A DNA stretch of 26,652 bases from an uncultured Oscillospiraceae bacterium (lineage in GTDB: Bacteria > Bacillota > Clostridia > Oscillospirales > Ruminococcaceae), in assembly GCA_900539195.1 (NCBI GenBank), contig UQBC01000035.1:1-26652 (forward strand), written 5' to 3'. Under the pieces are notes generated by a model. The model was not told where the DNA came from. It saw only the letters and a list, made by a program, of their open reading frames with translations, and did no database searches. Both the position numbers and the translations under genes were made by a program. Position 1 is the first letter of the stretch. Each line of letters starts with the position of its first letter. Below, piece after piece: positions 1 to 7,568 of the stretch.

Positions 1-47
1 GAGATTCCTCTACGTCTCGTGGGCTCGGAGATGTGTATAAGAGACAG
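1..47. other. Illumina Nextera adapter with i7 index (artefact)
   Basis: Not genomic. Positions 14-47 are the 34-nt Nextera read-2 transposase adapter, ending in the 19-bp Tn5 mosaic end (29-47). Positions 1-5 (GAGAT) match the end of the P7 adapter. Positions 6-13 (TCCTCTAC) are in the i7 index slot and, from memory of the index list, equal the adapter-strand form of index N712. Genuine genome sequence starts at 48. Confidence 0.97.
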
Positions 48-1025
48 GTAAAGGCGGTTATCAGCTGTGACGCAACCGCAGTGGTAAACGATTGCAAGAT
101 AATAGCCGATAAAGTTGTGCTGAAAGGCGAGGCAAAGCTCAAGGCGCTTTATCTTATACAAAACGACAACGGAACATCGCTGCAGACTATGGAAGCCGAA
201 GTTCCGCTAAGTCAGATAGTGGATATGCAGGGTGTAGATGAAAAGCATAACTGTTACGCATTTTTCAGGGTACTGTCATGCTCTTTGTCGGTAAAATCCG
301 CCGATGACAATGCATCGGGAGTATTCGGCTGTGAGCTGACAATCGGCTCTCAGATAACCGCAACGCTTGAGGAAAACATTTATCCCGTTGCCGATATGTA
401 TTCTACCGCTTATGAAACGTCCTTTACTACCGCCTCACTTAAAACCGAAGCCGACCACAGATTCATAAGTCAGACGCTTAACTTAAAACAGCTTATCCCT
501 TGTGAAAACGGTGTACCCGACAGTGTGATCGACGTTAGCTGCGACGTGTCGGAGATAATCTGCCGACCGGGCGATAACGGTGAGCTTTGCATAAGCGGAA
601 AGCTTCTTTGTGTTATCTCAGCAGTAAAGGAAAACGAGCCGGCGTTTTCAGAAAAGGTTCTGCCGTTTGAAGCGTCCGCTTCGGTAGGCACAGTCACTGC
701 CGACTGCGTAATTCAGCCGGTACTCAATATCTCATCGTTAAGCTACAGCATAACCGATGACGGCATAGAACTGAGATGTTCCGTGCTTATGCAGGGATGT
801 ATGTATCTTTGCAATAACGAGCAGGTCATAAAGCAGGTCGAAGTAAATGAAAATGCCGAAAAGCCGAAATGCGAAGATTATTCGTTAAAGCTGTACTTTG
901 CCGATGAAAACGAGGATATCTGGAATATAGCAAAGCGCTATAACACATCTGCGGCAGCGATAGAAGCCGAGAACGAGGTCGCTGACGGAAAGGTTTCAGG
1001 CTTGCTTCTGATACCGATAGTTTAA
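48..1025 (+). CDS. SipL-like SPOCS (DUF3794) + LysM spore coat protein, 5'-truncated
   Basis: This is the C-terminal part (325 codons before the stop) of a DUF3794/SPOCS protein. Two SPOCS-like beta-rich repeats are visible, roughly residues 1-110 and 145-265 of the remaining part. A C-terminal LysM-like domain follows (about 280-325, 'EDIWNIAKRYNTSAAAIEAEN', ending in 'LLIPIV'). In Clostridioides difficile the SPOCS/LysM protein SipL binds SpoIVA through its LysM domain and tethers the coat to the forespore. The next gene here is spoIVA, 61 bp downstream, which supports that role. The apparent start at 33 (GTG, 'MYKRQ') is adapter-derived; the true N-terminus, probably with a further SPOCS repeat, lies off the contig. 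SipL orthology is inferred from domains and neighbour. Confidence 0.85.
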   Translation, partial: VKAVISCDATAVVNDCKIIADKVVLKGEAKLKALYLIQNDNGTSLQTMEAEVPLSQIVDMQGVDEKHNCYAFFRVLSCSLSVKSADDNASGVFGCELTIGSQITATLEENIYPVADMYSTAYETSFTTASLKTEADHRFISQTLNLKQLIPCENGVPDSVIDVSCDVSEIICRPGDNGELCISGKLLCVISAVKENEPAFSEKVLPFEASASVGTVTADCVIQPVLNISSLSYSITDDGIELRCSVLMQGCMYLCNNEQVIKQVEVNENAEKPKCEDYSLKLYFADENEDIWNIAKRYNTSAAAIEAENEVADGKVSGLLLIPIV

Positions 1026-1086
1026 AAGTAATAAGCTTGTTTCCCGCACGGAGATAAGACAGTATGTGAGCAGATAAGGAGAAATT

Positions 1087-2562
1087 ATGCCAAAATCAAT
1101 TTATAAGGACATTTCCGAGCGAACAGGCGGAAATATCTATATAGGAGTAGTCGGTCCTGTGCGCACGGGAAAATCAACCTTTATCAGCAGGTTTATGAAT
1201 GCGATCGTTGTACCGTCAATTGAAGATGAGTTCCGCAGAGAAAGAGCGGTTGACGAGCTTCCGCAGTCGGCGGCAGGTAAGACAATAATGACCACAGAGC
1301 CTAAGTTCGTGCCTGAGGAAGCGGTAAGCATAACAGTTGACGAGAGCGTCAATCTCAATGTACGGTTGATTGATTGCGTCGGATACATAGTTCCGGGTGC
1401 AAAGGGCTATATCGAAAATGAAGCTCCGAGAATGGTCAAAACGCCATGGTTTGACGAAGAAGTACCGTTCAATATGGCAGCTGAGGTCGGAACGCACAAG
1501 GTAATCGCCGAACACAGTACAATAGGTCTTGTGGTAACGACTGACGGAAGTATCACCGATATTCCGAGAGAGGAATATGAGGCGGCTGAAGAACGTGTAA
1601 TCAATGAGCTTAAAAGTATAAAAAAGCCGTTCACCGTTGTACTTAATTGCAGCGACCCTAAATCTGCCGAGGCAAAGGGGCTTGCCGAAAGGCTTTCTGA
1701 AAAATATAGCTGTGCGGTTACACCGCTTAACTGCCTTGATATTACGGAAGAAAATATTAAATCGCTTCTGTCAGATGTACTTATGGGCTTTCCCGTCCGA
1801 GAAATCGGCATAAGGTTACCTAAGTGGTTGGCATCGCTCGACAACGATCATTATCTCAAAAAGCAGGTGTTCGGTTCAGTTCGTGAGGCGGCTGAAAATA
1901 TTGGCTGTATGGGAGATATCGACAGCTTTATAGACAGAATAGGGCAGTGTGAGAGTATAAGCTGTTGCAGTAAGGATAAAACCGAACTCGGTTCCGGAAC
2001 GGCTTATATTACCGTAAATCTCGGTCAGAATTTATTCTATCAGGTGCTGGGCGAAACCACCGGTATAGAACTCGCAGACGAGGGCGACCTTATGCCATGT
2101 ATGATCGAACTTGCAAAGATAAAGAAAGAGTACGAAAAGGTGCGCACTGCGCTTGAAGAAGTAAGAGCAACGGGCTATGGCATTGTAATGCCGGGAGCTG
2201 AGGAGCTGACCCTTGAAGAGCCGGAGATCGTAAAACAGGGAGGTAAGTTCGGTGTACGTCTCAAAGCGTCGGCACCGTCTATCCATATGACGCTTGCCAA
2301 CATCAACACAGAGGTAAACCCGATCGTCGGCAGCGAAAAGCAGTCTGAGGAACTTGTAAAATATCTTCTCAGAGAGTTTGAAGAAAACCCGACAAAGATA
2401 TGGGAGAGCAATATTTTCGGAAAGTCGCTCCACGAACTGGTAAACGAGGGACTTCATAATAAACTCAGCCGTATGCCTGCAGACGCAAGAGCCAAACTTC
2501 AGGAGGCTATACAGAGAATTATCAATGACGGCTGTAACGGACTTATATGTCTGATTTTATAA
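1087..2562 (+). CDS. spoIVA: Stage IV sporulation protein A (coat morphogenetic ATPase)
   Basis: SpoIVA is a cytoskeletal ATPase made in the mother cell. It polymerises on the outer forespore membrane as the basement layer of the spore coat and is needed for cortex formation. The 491-residue protein matches the usual family length (492 in B. subtilis). The Walker A motif GPVRTGKS lies at residues 23-30, followed by 'LIDCVGY' at the GTPase-like switch region. The extreme C-terminus 'GLICLIL' is typical of the family's membrane-localising tail. An AAGGAG ribosome site sits at 1075-1080. The upstream SipL-like gene is a known functional partner. Transcription from sigma-E would be expected from the family, but no convincing sigma-E box is visible in the 61-bp gap, so read-through from upstream is possible. 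Confidence 0.97.
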   Translation: MPKSIYKDISERTGGNIYIGVVGPVRTGKSTFISRFMNAIVVPSIEDEFRRERAVDELPQSAAGKTIMTTEPKFVPEEAVSITVDESVNLNVRLIDCVGYIVPGAKGYIENEAPRMVKTPWFDEEVPFNMAAEVGTHKVIAEHSTIGLVVTTDGSITDIPREEYEAAEERVINELKSIKKPFTVVLNCSDPKSAEAKGLAERLSEKYSCAVTPLNCLDITEENIKSLLSDVLMGFPVREIGIRLPKWLASLDNDHYLKKQVFGSVREAAENIGCMGDIDSFIDRIGQCESISCCSKDKTELGSGTAYITVNLGQNLFYQVLGETTGIELADEGDLMPCMIELAKIKKEYEKVRTALEEVRATGYGIVMPGAEELTLEEPEIVKQGGKFGVRLKASAPSIHMTLANINTEVNPIVGSEKQSEELVKYLLREFEENPTKIWESNIFGKSLHELVNEGLHNKLSRMPADARAKLQEAIQRIINDGCNGLICLIL

Positions 2563-2572
2563 GTCCGAATAC

Positions 2573-2607
2573 AAAAAGACCGCACCCTTACTACGAGTGC
2601 GGTCTTT
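2573..2607. terminator. Bidirectional terminator between spoIVA and the convergent small gene
   Basis: An 11-bp perfect stem AAAGACCGCAC (2575-2585) pairs with GTGCGGTCTTT (2597-2607). Its A-rich left flank and T-rich right arm let it act on both strands, as expected between convergent genes. Confidence 0.9.
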
Positions 2608-2619
2608 GCGTTATTTACT

Positions 2620-2895
2620 TTATTGCATAGCAGGGTTTCCGCTCAGCAGGCTGAACACATCAACCCCCGCAAGGCTCAGAAGAAAACTGATTGCAAGAAA
2701 AAGCACAACCGCAACAACAGCTGCGATCCATACGGCTCTTTTTTGCTTTTTTGTCCAGGTGTGCTGAGGACGAGCATCTTCATTAGGCTTAAATGACAGC
2801 GTTTCATCTTCTTTTACCGTATCCTGTGCAATCATATCGTCATTTTCGTGATTTTCGTTTTCATCAGGGATTACCGTTTCTTTTTCGTTGTTCAT
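2620..2895 (-). CDS. Small single-pass membrane protein, unknown function
   Basis: A 91-residue protein I do not recognise. An acidic, disordered N-terminal half (residues 1-45, rich in E, D and N) is followed by basic 'TKKQKR' (48-53). One hydrophobic segment (about 55-78) would span the membrane, with a short tail after it. The charge pattern suggests the N-terminus is cytoplasmic. It starts 8 bp after the Nudix stop codon with an AAGGG ribosome site, so the two are probably co-transcribed. Nothing in the sequence points to a specific role. Confidence 0.75.
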   Translation of the reverse strand: MNNEKETVIPDENENHENDDMIAQDTVKEDETLSFKPNEDARPQHTWTKKQKRAVWIAAVVAVVLFLAISFLLSLAGVDVFSLLSGNPAMQ

Positions 2896-2903
2896 ATCTG
2901 CCC

Positions 2904-3422
2904 TTACTTTACAATCAAATCCTTTGCCTTTTCAAGAATAAGCTGTTCTCTTTTAAGAACAAAGCTCATCTGATATTCCTTGCACTGCTGTGAAAGCGCT
3001 TTGAGCTTGCTTACAGCCTCGTCATAAGGCATCCATTCTATTTTATATCCCAGACGTTCCTGAGAACGTTCAAGTGCCGCTGTGTCGCATTTATCCGAGG
3101 CTTTCTTTGCCACATAGCAATGAGATACCATGCAGAATTTCCTTTTGAACTTGTGTTCTTCTATCCAACCCAGATATCCGATAAGTTCGGCAGGGTAGCC
3201 TGTTTCTTCCGATACTTCGCGTAAAAAAGCCTTGTCGGGAGTTTCTGTTATCTCTATACTTCCGCCGGGCAGTTTGTAATAGTCGGAGTTTTCTATCTTC
3301 ATCATAGCGATATTTCCTTCGCCGTCGGTCATAACACCCCTTGTATTATAACGTGCGTCATCTTCGATATACTGAGGCTCACCACCAAAGAAATCGCTGT
3401 CGGTTATCTTTGCAATAAGCAT
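2904..3422 (-). CDS. Nudix hydrolase
   Basis: A 172-residue Nudix enzyme that hydrolyses nucleoside diphosphates linked to another moiety, using divalent metal. The full Nudix box GX5EX7REUXEEXGU is intact at residues 54-76: Gly54, Glu60, then REVSEETGY at 68-76. It is preceded by the usual 'YKLPGG' strand. The helix-loop-helix contains all metal-binding glutamates. The substrate cannot be read from the sequence; housekeeping NTP clean-up or ADP-ribose-type compounds are equally possible. It is first in a two-gene minus-strand unit with its own promoter at 3476-3504. AAAGGGA upstream of the ATG serves as the ribosome site. Confidence 0.92.
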   Translation of the reverse strand: MLIAKITDSDFFGGEPQYIEDDARYNTRGVMTDGEGNIAMMKIENSDYYKLPGGSIEITETPDKAFLREVSEETGYPAELIGYLGWIEEHKFKRKFCMVSHCYVAKKASDKCDTAALERSQERLGYKIEWMPYDEAVSKLKALSQQCKEYQMSFVLKREQLILEKAKDLIVK

Positions 3423-3475
3423 TAATTAGTCGTCCCTTTCGTAATGCGGTCGGTACCGCTGTTTTTTTCATACAT

Positions 3476-3504
3476 ATAATATCACAAACAGCAGTCCATT
3501 GCAA
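3476..3504 (-). promoter_or_regulatory. Sigma-A promoter for the Nudix operon
   Basis: Reading the minus strand, TTGCAA (3499-3504) and TATTAT (3476-3481) are separated by exactly 17 bp. The -10 lies about 54 bp upstream of the Nudix start codon. Confidence 0.65.
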
Positions 3505-3574
3505 TATGCAAATGTAGTTCGTTTTTGTAGAAATCACCTATATGTATGACGTGATTATTGTTAAAAATGTACAA

Positions 3575-3603
3575 TGGAACTTAACGTGCATTAGTGATAT
3601 AAT
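3575..3603 (+). promoter_or_regulatory. Possible promoter for the DUF1624 gene
   Basis: A perfect TATAAT (3598-3603) lies 34 bp before the ATG. The -35 position at 17-bp spacing (TGGAAC, 3575-3580) is poor. The promoter would be weak or activator-dependent. Confidence 0.35.
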
Positions 3604-3637
3604 AATTTTATCCGACTAAAAAAGAGGAAAGATAAAA

Positions 3638-4417
3638 ATGGAAAATACAGCAACCGTCAGCGGCACAGAAGTAAAAAAATACAGACGTGCAGGCTTTATG
3701 GACGAGGTAAGAGGTTTCTGCATACTCTGTATGGTAGTGTACCATGTCTGCTTCGACCTTAACTACACCTATAATATACACATTCCGATAATGTTCGACA
3801 GCTGGTTTGATATTATTCGTGATATTTTTGCAGGAGCTTTTATGTTCATATCGGGTATGAGCAGCCGTTATTCTCGAAATAATGCAAAGCGTGGCATACA
3901 GTGCTTCTTCATAGGTATGATAATCACTTTTATATTTGCGTTTTTTGCTCCGAATGCGCCGATCCTGTTCGGAATATTGCACTTCATGGGCGTATCTATG
4001 ATGATTTATGCGATAGGTGATAAATATTTCCTTAAGATCCCGGCACCGGTCGGAATCGCCGTGTGTGCCGTGCTTTTCTTTTTAACAAGAGGAATTATGT
4101 ACGGCTATCTGGGACCTGCGGCAGGCGTCGGAATAAAGCTGCCTGAGTTTATCTACAATGCAGGACTTCTTTTCCCGCTCGGATTCAGGTCGCCGAGCTT
4201 TCAGTCAATGGATTATTTTCCGCTCATGCCGTGGTTTTTCGTATTCCTGGCAGGTGCATATACCGGTAAGTATGCCATTGAAAACAAAATGCCGGCATTC
4301 TTTTACAAGACCCATTGCAGACCGCTTGCGCTTGCAGGCAGATATACACTGTGGATATATGTACTGCATCAGCCTATAGCAATGGTCTTTTTCCTGCTGA
4401 TTTTCGGAAAAATATAA
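3638..4417 (+). CDS. DUF1624 / HGSNAT-like membrane acyltransferase
   Basis: A 259-residue integral membrane protein with about seven hydrophobic segments. The N-terminal signature 'DEVRGFCILCMVVYH' (residues 22-36) is typical of the heparan-alpha-glucosaminide N-acetyltransferase catalytic family (DUF1624), related to acyltransferase-3 enzymes. In these families the Arg and the His of the first helix face the acyl donor site. The C-terminal part carries a conserved-looking 'GRYTLWIYVLHQP' motif. The likely role is moving an acyl group across the membrane onto a sugar or polymer; the substrate is not evident. An AGAGGAAAG ribosome site precedes the ATG. It stands alone: the Nudix operon is divergent and a strong new promoter follows 15 bp after the stop. 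Confidence 0.85.
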   Translation: MENTATVSGTEVKKYRRAGFMDEVRGFCILCMVVYHVCFDLNYTYNIHIPIMFDSWFDIIRDIFAGAFMFISGMSSRYSRNNAKRGIQCFFIGMIITFIFAFFAPNAPILFGILHFMGVSMMIYAIGDKYFLKIPAPVGIAVCAVLFFLTRGIMYGYLGPAAGVGIKLPEFIYNAGLLFPLGFRSPSFQSMDYFPLMPWFFVFLAGAYTGKYAIENKMPAFFYKTHCRPLALAGRYTLWIYVLHQPIAMVFFLLIFGKI

Positions 4418-4432
4418 AATTTCAAAAAAGTC

Positions 4433-4461
4433 TTGACAAACCGTTTTCGGTTTGCTATAAT
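4433..4461 (+). promoter_or_regulatory. Consensus sigma-A promoter of rpsF-ssb-rpsR
   Basis: TTGACA (4433-4438) and TATAAT (4456-4461) with a 17-bp spacer, a perfect consensus, as expected for a ribosomal protein operon. Transcription would start near 4468. Confidence 0.95.
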
Positions 4462-4469
4462 AATATAGC

Positions 4470-4520
4470 TTGACAAGTATACAACTTTGTCAACATCCCT
4501 TGCTCGTGCTGAAGTACGGG
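4470..4520 (+). promoter_or_regulatory. Structured rpsF leader, candidate S6:S18 autoregulatory element
   Basis: The roughly 80-nt untranslated leader holds two hairpins. TTGACAA (4470-4476) pairs with TTGTCAA (4487-4493) right at the predicted 5' end. CTCGTGC (4503-4509) pairs with GTACGGG (4514-4520) around a TGAA loop, just before the AAGGAGGT ribosome site (4533-4540). The S6:S18 dimer is known to bind rpsF leaders in many bacteria. Whether this leader fits that motif was not tested. Confidence 0.4.
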
Positions 4521-4547
4521 CTTAAAATCCACAAGGAGGTGCTTATA

Positions 4548-4841
4548 ATGGCAAAGCTCAGCGAAAAGTATGAGGCAGTTGTTGTATTTTCACTCAAGAA
4601 CGGTGAGGATGCAGTAAAGGCTCTCGTTGCTAAGTTCTCTGATCTGATCAAGGAACACGGCACATTAGTTGACGTTGATGAATGGGGCGCTCGTAAGCTC
4701 GCTTACGAGATAAACTACGAGACCGACGGTTATTATGTAGTTTACAGCTTCGACTGCAAGCCTGATTTCCCTATGGAATTCGAGCGTATCATCAATATCA
4801 CTGACGGCGTTCTCCGTTCGCTCGTAACGGTACGCAAGTAA
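4548..4841 (+). CDS. rpsF: 30S ribosomal protein bS6
   Basis: The 97-residue bS6 binds the central domain of 16S rRNA with bS18. The start at 4548 is chosen because a near-perfect AAGGAGGT lies 7 bp upstream and the protein then begins 'MAKLSEKYEAVVVFS', the normal bS6 N-terminus. A longer in-frame reading from 4470 would begin inside the leader hairpin. The conserved core 'WGARKLAYEINYETDGYYVVYSF' block, shown here in part, fits residues 44-65. First gene of the conserved rpsF-ssb-rpsR operon, 35 bp before ssb. Confidence 0.97.
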   Translation: MAKLSEKYEAVVVFSLKNGEDAVKALVAKFSDLIKEHGTLVDVDEWGARKLAYEINYETDGYYVVYSFDCKPDFPMEFERIINITDGVLRSLVTVRK

Positions 4842-4876
4842 TTTGTCTGCAGAGTATACAGGAGGAGCGGTAACAT

Positions 4877-5362
4877 ATGTATAACAAAGTAATTATGATG
4901 GGTCGTATAGTCAACGACCTCGAACTGAGATCCACTACTTCGGGTGCGTCAGTGCTTTCTTTCAGAATAGCAGTAGACCGCAGATTCCAGACAAAGGGCG
5001 AAGAAAGAAAGTCGGATTTCTTCAATGTAGTCGCTTGGCGCAACGAGGCGGAATTTATCTCAAGATATTTCGCCAAGGGTCGTATGATACTTATTGAAGG
5101 CGAACTTCAGAACAGATCATATACCGACAAGAACGGAAATCCCGCATACATTACAGAGATCATAGTTGACCGTTCAACATTTACGGGTGAAAAGGCAAAC
5201 GGCGGACAGGCTTCATCGCCTTACCAGAGCTATCCCGGAAATGCACAGACTGCTCCCGCACCTGCACATCCTGCACAGACAACAAACACCGCGCCCACAG
5301 TGTCGCAGGGTAACAATGCAGATTTCACAGAATCTGCCGATGATGACGATTACCCGTTCTGA
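4877..5362 (+). CDS. ssb: Single-stranded DNA-binding protein
   Basis: A 161-residue bacterial SSB. The N-terminal OB fold (residues 1-105) starts 'MYNKVIMMGRIVNDLELR' and includes 'FFNVVAWRNEAEF' and 'GELQNRSYTDKNG'. A flexible Gly/Pro/Ala/Gln-rich linker (about 108-150) follows. The acidic tip 'DDDDYPF' is the docking peptide for replication and repair partners. It coats single-stranded DNA during replication, repair and recombination. AGGAGGAG lies upstream (4861-4868). Its position between rpsF and rpsR is the standard Firmicutes arrangement. Confidence 0.98.
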   Translation: MYNKVIMMGRIVNDLELRSTTSGASVLSFRIAVDRRFQTKGEERKSDFFNVVAWRNEAEFISRYFAKGRMILIEGELQNRSYTDKNGNPAYITEIIVDRSTFTGEKANGGQASSPYQSYPGNAQTAPAPAHPAQTTNTAPTVSQGNNADFTESADDDDYPF

Positions 5363-5384
5363 TCAAAATAAGGAGGATAATACA

Positions 5385-5642
5385 ATGGCTGAAAGAGAAA
5401 AGAATGAAAAGTCAACAGTTCGTCCTATGAAGCGTACAAGAAAAAAAGTTTGCGCTTTCTGTGCTGACAGAGCTGAATTCATTGATTATAAGGATGTAGC
5501 TAAGCTCAAGAAGTGTATGACAGAGCGTTACAAAATTCTGCCCCGCAGAGTAACAGGCTGCTGCGCATACCACCAGAGAGAGCTTACAACAGCTATCAAG
5601 AAGGCTAGACAGGTAGCTCTTATTCCTTATGTTTCTGACTAA
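5385..5642 (+). CDS. rpsR: 30S ribosomal protein bS18
   Basis: The 85-residue bS18 partners bS6 on the ribosome platform. The start at 5385 is set by AGGAGG (5371-5376) and the resulting N-terminus 'MAEREKNEKS'. The reading frame is open further upstream, but only as an out-of-frame shadow over ssb. 'CAFC' near residue 23 and 'GCCAYHQREL' near 58 provide Cys/His ligands like those of zinc-binding (C+) forms of small ribosomal proteins; zinc binding is inferred. Last gene of the operon, followed by a terminator. Confidence 0.97.
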   Translation: MAEREKNEKSTVRPMKRTRKKVCAFCADRAEFIDYKDVAKLKKCMTERYKILPRRVTGCCAYHQRELTTAIKKARQVALIPYVSD

Positions 5643-5659
5643 GTTATAAACAGCTTGAC

Positions 5660-5697
5660 AAAAATCGGTGCTTTATCGGCATCGATTTTTTTGTTTT
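5660..5697 (+). terminator. Terminator of rpsF-ssb-rpsR
   Basis: AAAAATCGGTGC (5660-5671) pairs with GCATCGATTTTT (5679-5690), with one G-U pair, followed by more T residues. Confidence 0.9.
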
Positions 5698-5703
5698 TAT
5701 CTA

Positions 5704-5732
5704 TTGATTATTTTCTTAAAATGCTGTATAAT
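5704..5732 (+). promoter_or_regulatory. Sigma-A promoter of the SGNH/lipoprotein operon
   Basis: TTGATT (5704-5709), a 17-bp spacer and TATAAT (5727-5732). The start point near 5739 leaves a leader of about 22 nt before the TTG codon at 5761. This rules out translation from the in-frame ATG at 5668. Confidence 0.85.
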
Positions 5733-5760
5733 AATACAGTATGATTGCGAGGTGTGTGTT

Positions 5761-6615
5761 TTGGCACAGAAGAAAAAAGGAAAAAATAAATTCGGAATAA
5801 CACCGTCTATGATATTTCTGAACCTTTTGTTGGTTCTTATCATATGTACAGTGTGTTTCTTTACCTATAATATAATAAACGGAGACGACGGCACATCATC
5901 CGAGCCGCCTTTCACCGCTGTCACATCGGAGCCGCCCGAAACAGAAGCTCCCGCTACCGGATCAGACACAAGCTCGGTTCCGGAGAGCACAGTATCGTCG
6001 GGAGAAACATCTGACAATTCTTCGGGCACTTCGGATAACCTGCCTGCAATAGACTTTGACAAGGAATACTTCTCGTCATCGCTGTTTATAGGCGACAGTA
6101 TCTCAACAGGTCTGAGCCTGTATGGCTTCCTTGATAAGGAAAACGTGTTTGCACAGCAGGGTCTTGCTCCTTCTACTGCACTTGACGCTGAGATAGACGG
6201 AGTTACACTTTCAGATAAGATAGCTTCATTCAAGCCTAAGAAGGTATTTATAATGCTTGGCACAAACAGCGTCGGATATGCTGATAACGAAACCCTTGCG
6301 GCAAGTATGAAAGAGCTTGTTGATAAGATAGCAGGACTGACAAAGGCAAAGATATATGTAATATCTATTCCACCCGTAACTGCCGAAGCGGAAGCGTCAG
6401 ATGAGAACGCTCTTACACTTAAGAATATTACCGATTATAACACTAAGCTGAAAACGGTAATTGCCGGTAGCTCGGCAACATTCATCGACCTTAACAGCGT
6501 ACTTTCAGGCTCTGATGGATATTTTGACGCTGACTATGCCGAGATGGACGGTATCCATTTCATGGGTACGACATACGAGGTAATGCTCAGCTACTTACAG
6601 AAGCAATCGTCATAA
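5761..6615 (+). CDS. Membrane-anchored SGNH/GDSL hydrolase
   Basis: A 284-residue extracellular esterase-type hydrolase starting at TTG (5761), chosen for GAGGTG at 5749-5754 and the promoter just upstream. A basic N-terminus (QKKKGKNK) precedes one transmembrane helix (about 17-40). A Ser/Thr/Pro/Glu-rich linker (about 43-95) puts the catalytic domain outside the cell. SGNH blocks are intact: GDS at 111-113 (Ser113), Gly in 'QQGLAPSTA', GTN at 167-169 and DGIHF at 263-267 (His266). Cell-wall or polysaccharide deacetylation or de-esterification is plausible but not shown. The next gene is a close paralogue, and the operon continues with a DUF4358 lipoprotein and a small membrane protein. Confidence 0.9.
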   Translation: MAQKKKGKNKFGITPSMIFLNLLLVLIICTVCFFTYNIINGDDGTSSEPPFTAVTSEPPETEAPATGSDTSSVPESTVSSGETSDNSSGTSDNLPAIDFDKEYFSSSLFIGDSISTGLSLYGFLDKENVFAQQGLAPSTALDAEIDGVTLSDKIASFKPKKVFIMLGTNSVGYADNETLAASMKELVDKIAGLTKAKIYVISIPPVTAEAEASDENALTLKNITDYNTKLKTVIAGSSATFIDLNSVLSGSDGYFDADYAEMDGIHFMGTTYEVMLSYLQKQSS

Positions 6616-6636
6616 AAGTCAGGGTGATATATTGAT

Positions 6637-7533
6637 ATGAAATATTCAGCCGCTTTCAGAACATCGGCAGTCGCCTTGATAAGTGCAATAGCAGTTGCGC
6701 TGTGCAGTTGCGCAGACGTTACTTCTTCACAGGAAAGTTCAGAAGTGCGCAGCGAAACCGCAACAACGGCGAAAACATCAATAAGTACCACAAGTGCTAC
6801 TACTGTTGCGACCACTACAAAAGCTGTTACCACATCGGTAACTACAGTCGCTACAACCAACGAAACCACGTTGCCGGAAACTAAAACTGCTGCAACAGAA
6901 CTTGAGCCTGAGCCGACAGAACCGGTAGAAACCCCGGAACCTGTTTCCGTAGCCGAGCCGACAGCGCCGACTGATTTTGACACATCATTTTTTGATGACT
7001 CGCTGTTCATTGGCGACAGTATCACTACAGGACTTTACCTCTATGGATATCTTGACCCGTCGCTTGTGTATGCAATGGTTGGGCTTGCCCCTTCAACCGC
7101 ACTTGACAGCGAAATTGACGGGAAAACGATTGACAGCAAGATCAAGTCGAATAAACCAAAAAAGATATATATAATGCTTGGCACCAACAGCGTAGGATAT
7201 GCTGACGGCAATTATCTTGCCGACTGCATGGGCGAGCTTGTACAGCATATTTCAAAGGTCAGCAAAGCTAAGGTGTATGTCTTGTCAATACCGCCTATAA
7301 CTTACTATGCCGAAGCGGATTATGACAATGCACTTACAACATCTGCGATAAACGAGTACAACAGTGCTCTTGAAAAAGTCATATCCGGCACGAAGGCAGA
7401 ATTTCTCGACCTGCATTCGGTGCTTACAGCTCCTGACGGATACTATTATGAAGAGTATCATGAGATGGACGGAATACACTTTATGGGTTCGACATATCAG
7501 GTTATGCTAAGTTTCCTTGAGAAACATTCTTAA
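6637..7533 (+). CDS. SGNH/GDSL hydrolase lipoprotein, tandem paralogue
   Basis: A 298-residue paralogue of the preceding gene, with the same catalytic core but a different anchor. It has a signal peptide with lipobox LCSC (lipidated Cys25), then a Thr/Ser-rich stretch (30-85, many TTT/TTS/TTA runs) and a Pro/Glu stretch (86-112). The SGNH blocks are GDS 126-128 (Ser128), GTN 182-184 and DGIHF (His281). The blocks 'GLAPSTALD' and 'MLGTNSVGYAD' are identical in the two paralogues. It begins 21 bp after its sibling with a GGGTGAT ribosome site, so it is co-transcribed. The low-complexity linker probably spans the wall. Function as for its sibling; substrate unknown. Confidence 0.9.
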   Translation: MKYSAAFRTSAVALISAIAVALCSCADVTSSQESSEVRSETATTAKTSISTTSATTVATTTKAVTTSVTTVATTNETTLPETKTAATELEPEPTEPVETPEPVSVAEPTAPTDFDTSFFDDSLFIGDSITTGLYLYGYLDPSLVYAMVGLAPSTALDSEIDGKTIDSKIKSNKPKKIYIMLGTNSVGYADGNYLADCMGELVQHISKVSKAKVYVLSIPPITYYAEADYDNALTTSAINEYNSALEKVISGTKAEFLDLHSVLTAPDGYYYEEYHEMDGIHFMGSTYQVMLSFLEKHS

Positions 7534-7568
7534 TATAAAATGTGCATAAAAGAAAGGAATTATGAACA

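Noticed and set aside
1216..1515. Long antisense reading frames over spoIVA, nrdD, aspS and others
   Set aside because: They lie opposite strongly conserved genes, lack ribosome sites and encode no recognisable domains; they are codon-bias shadows.
5668..5760. Upstream in-frame ATG giving the first SGNH protein 31 extra residues
   Set aside because: It lies inside the rpsR terminator and upstream of the promoter at 5704-5732. TTG at 5761 has a ribosome site and gives a normal membrane-anchor N-terminus.
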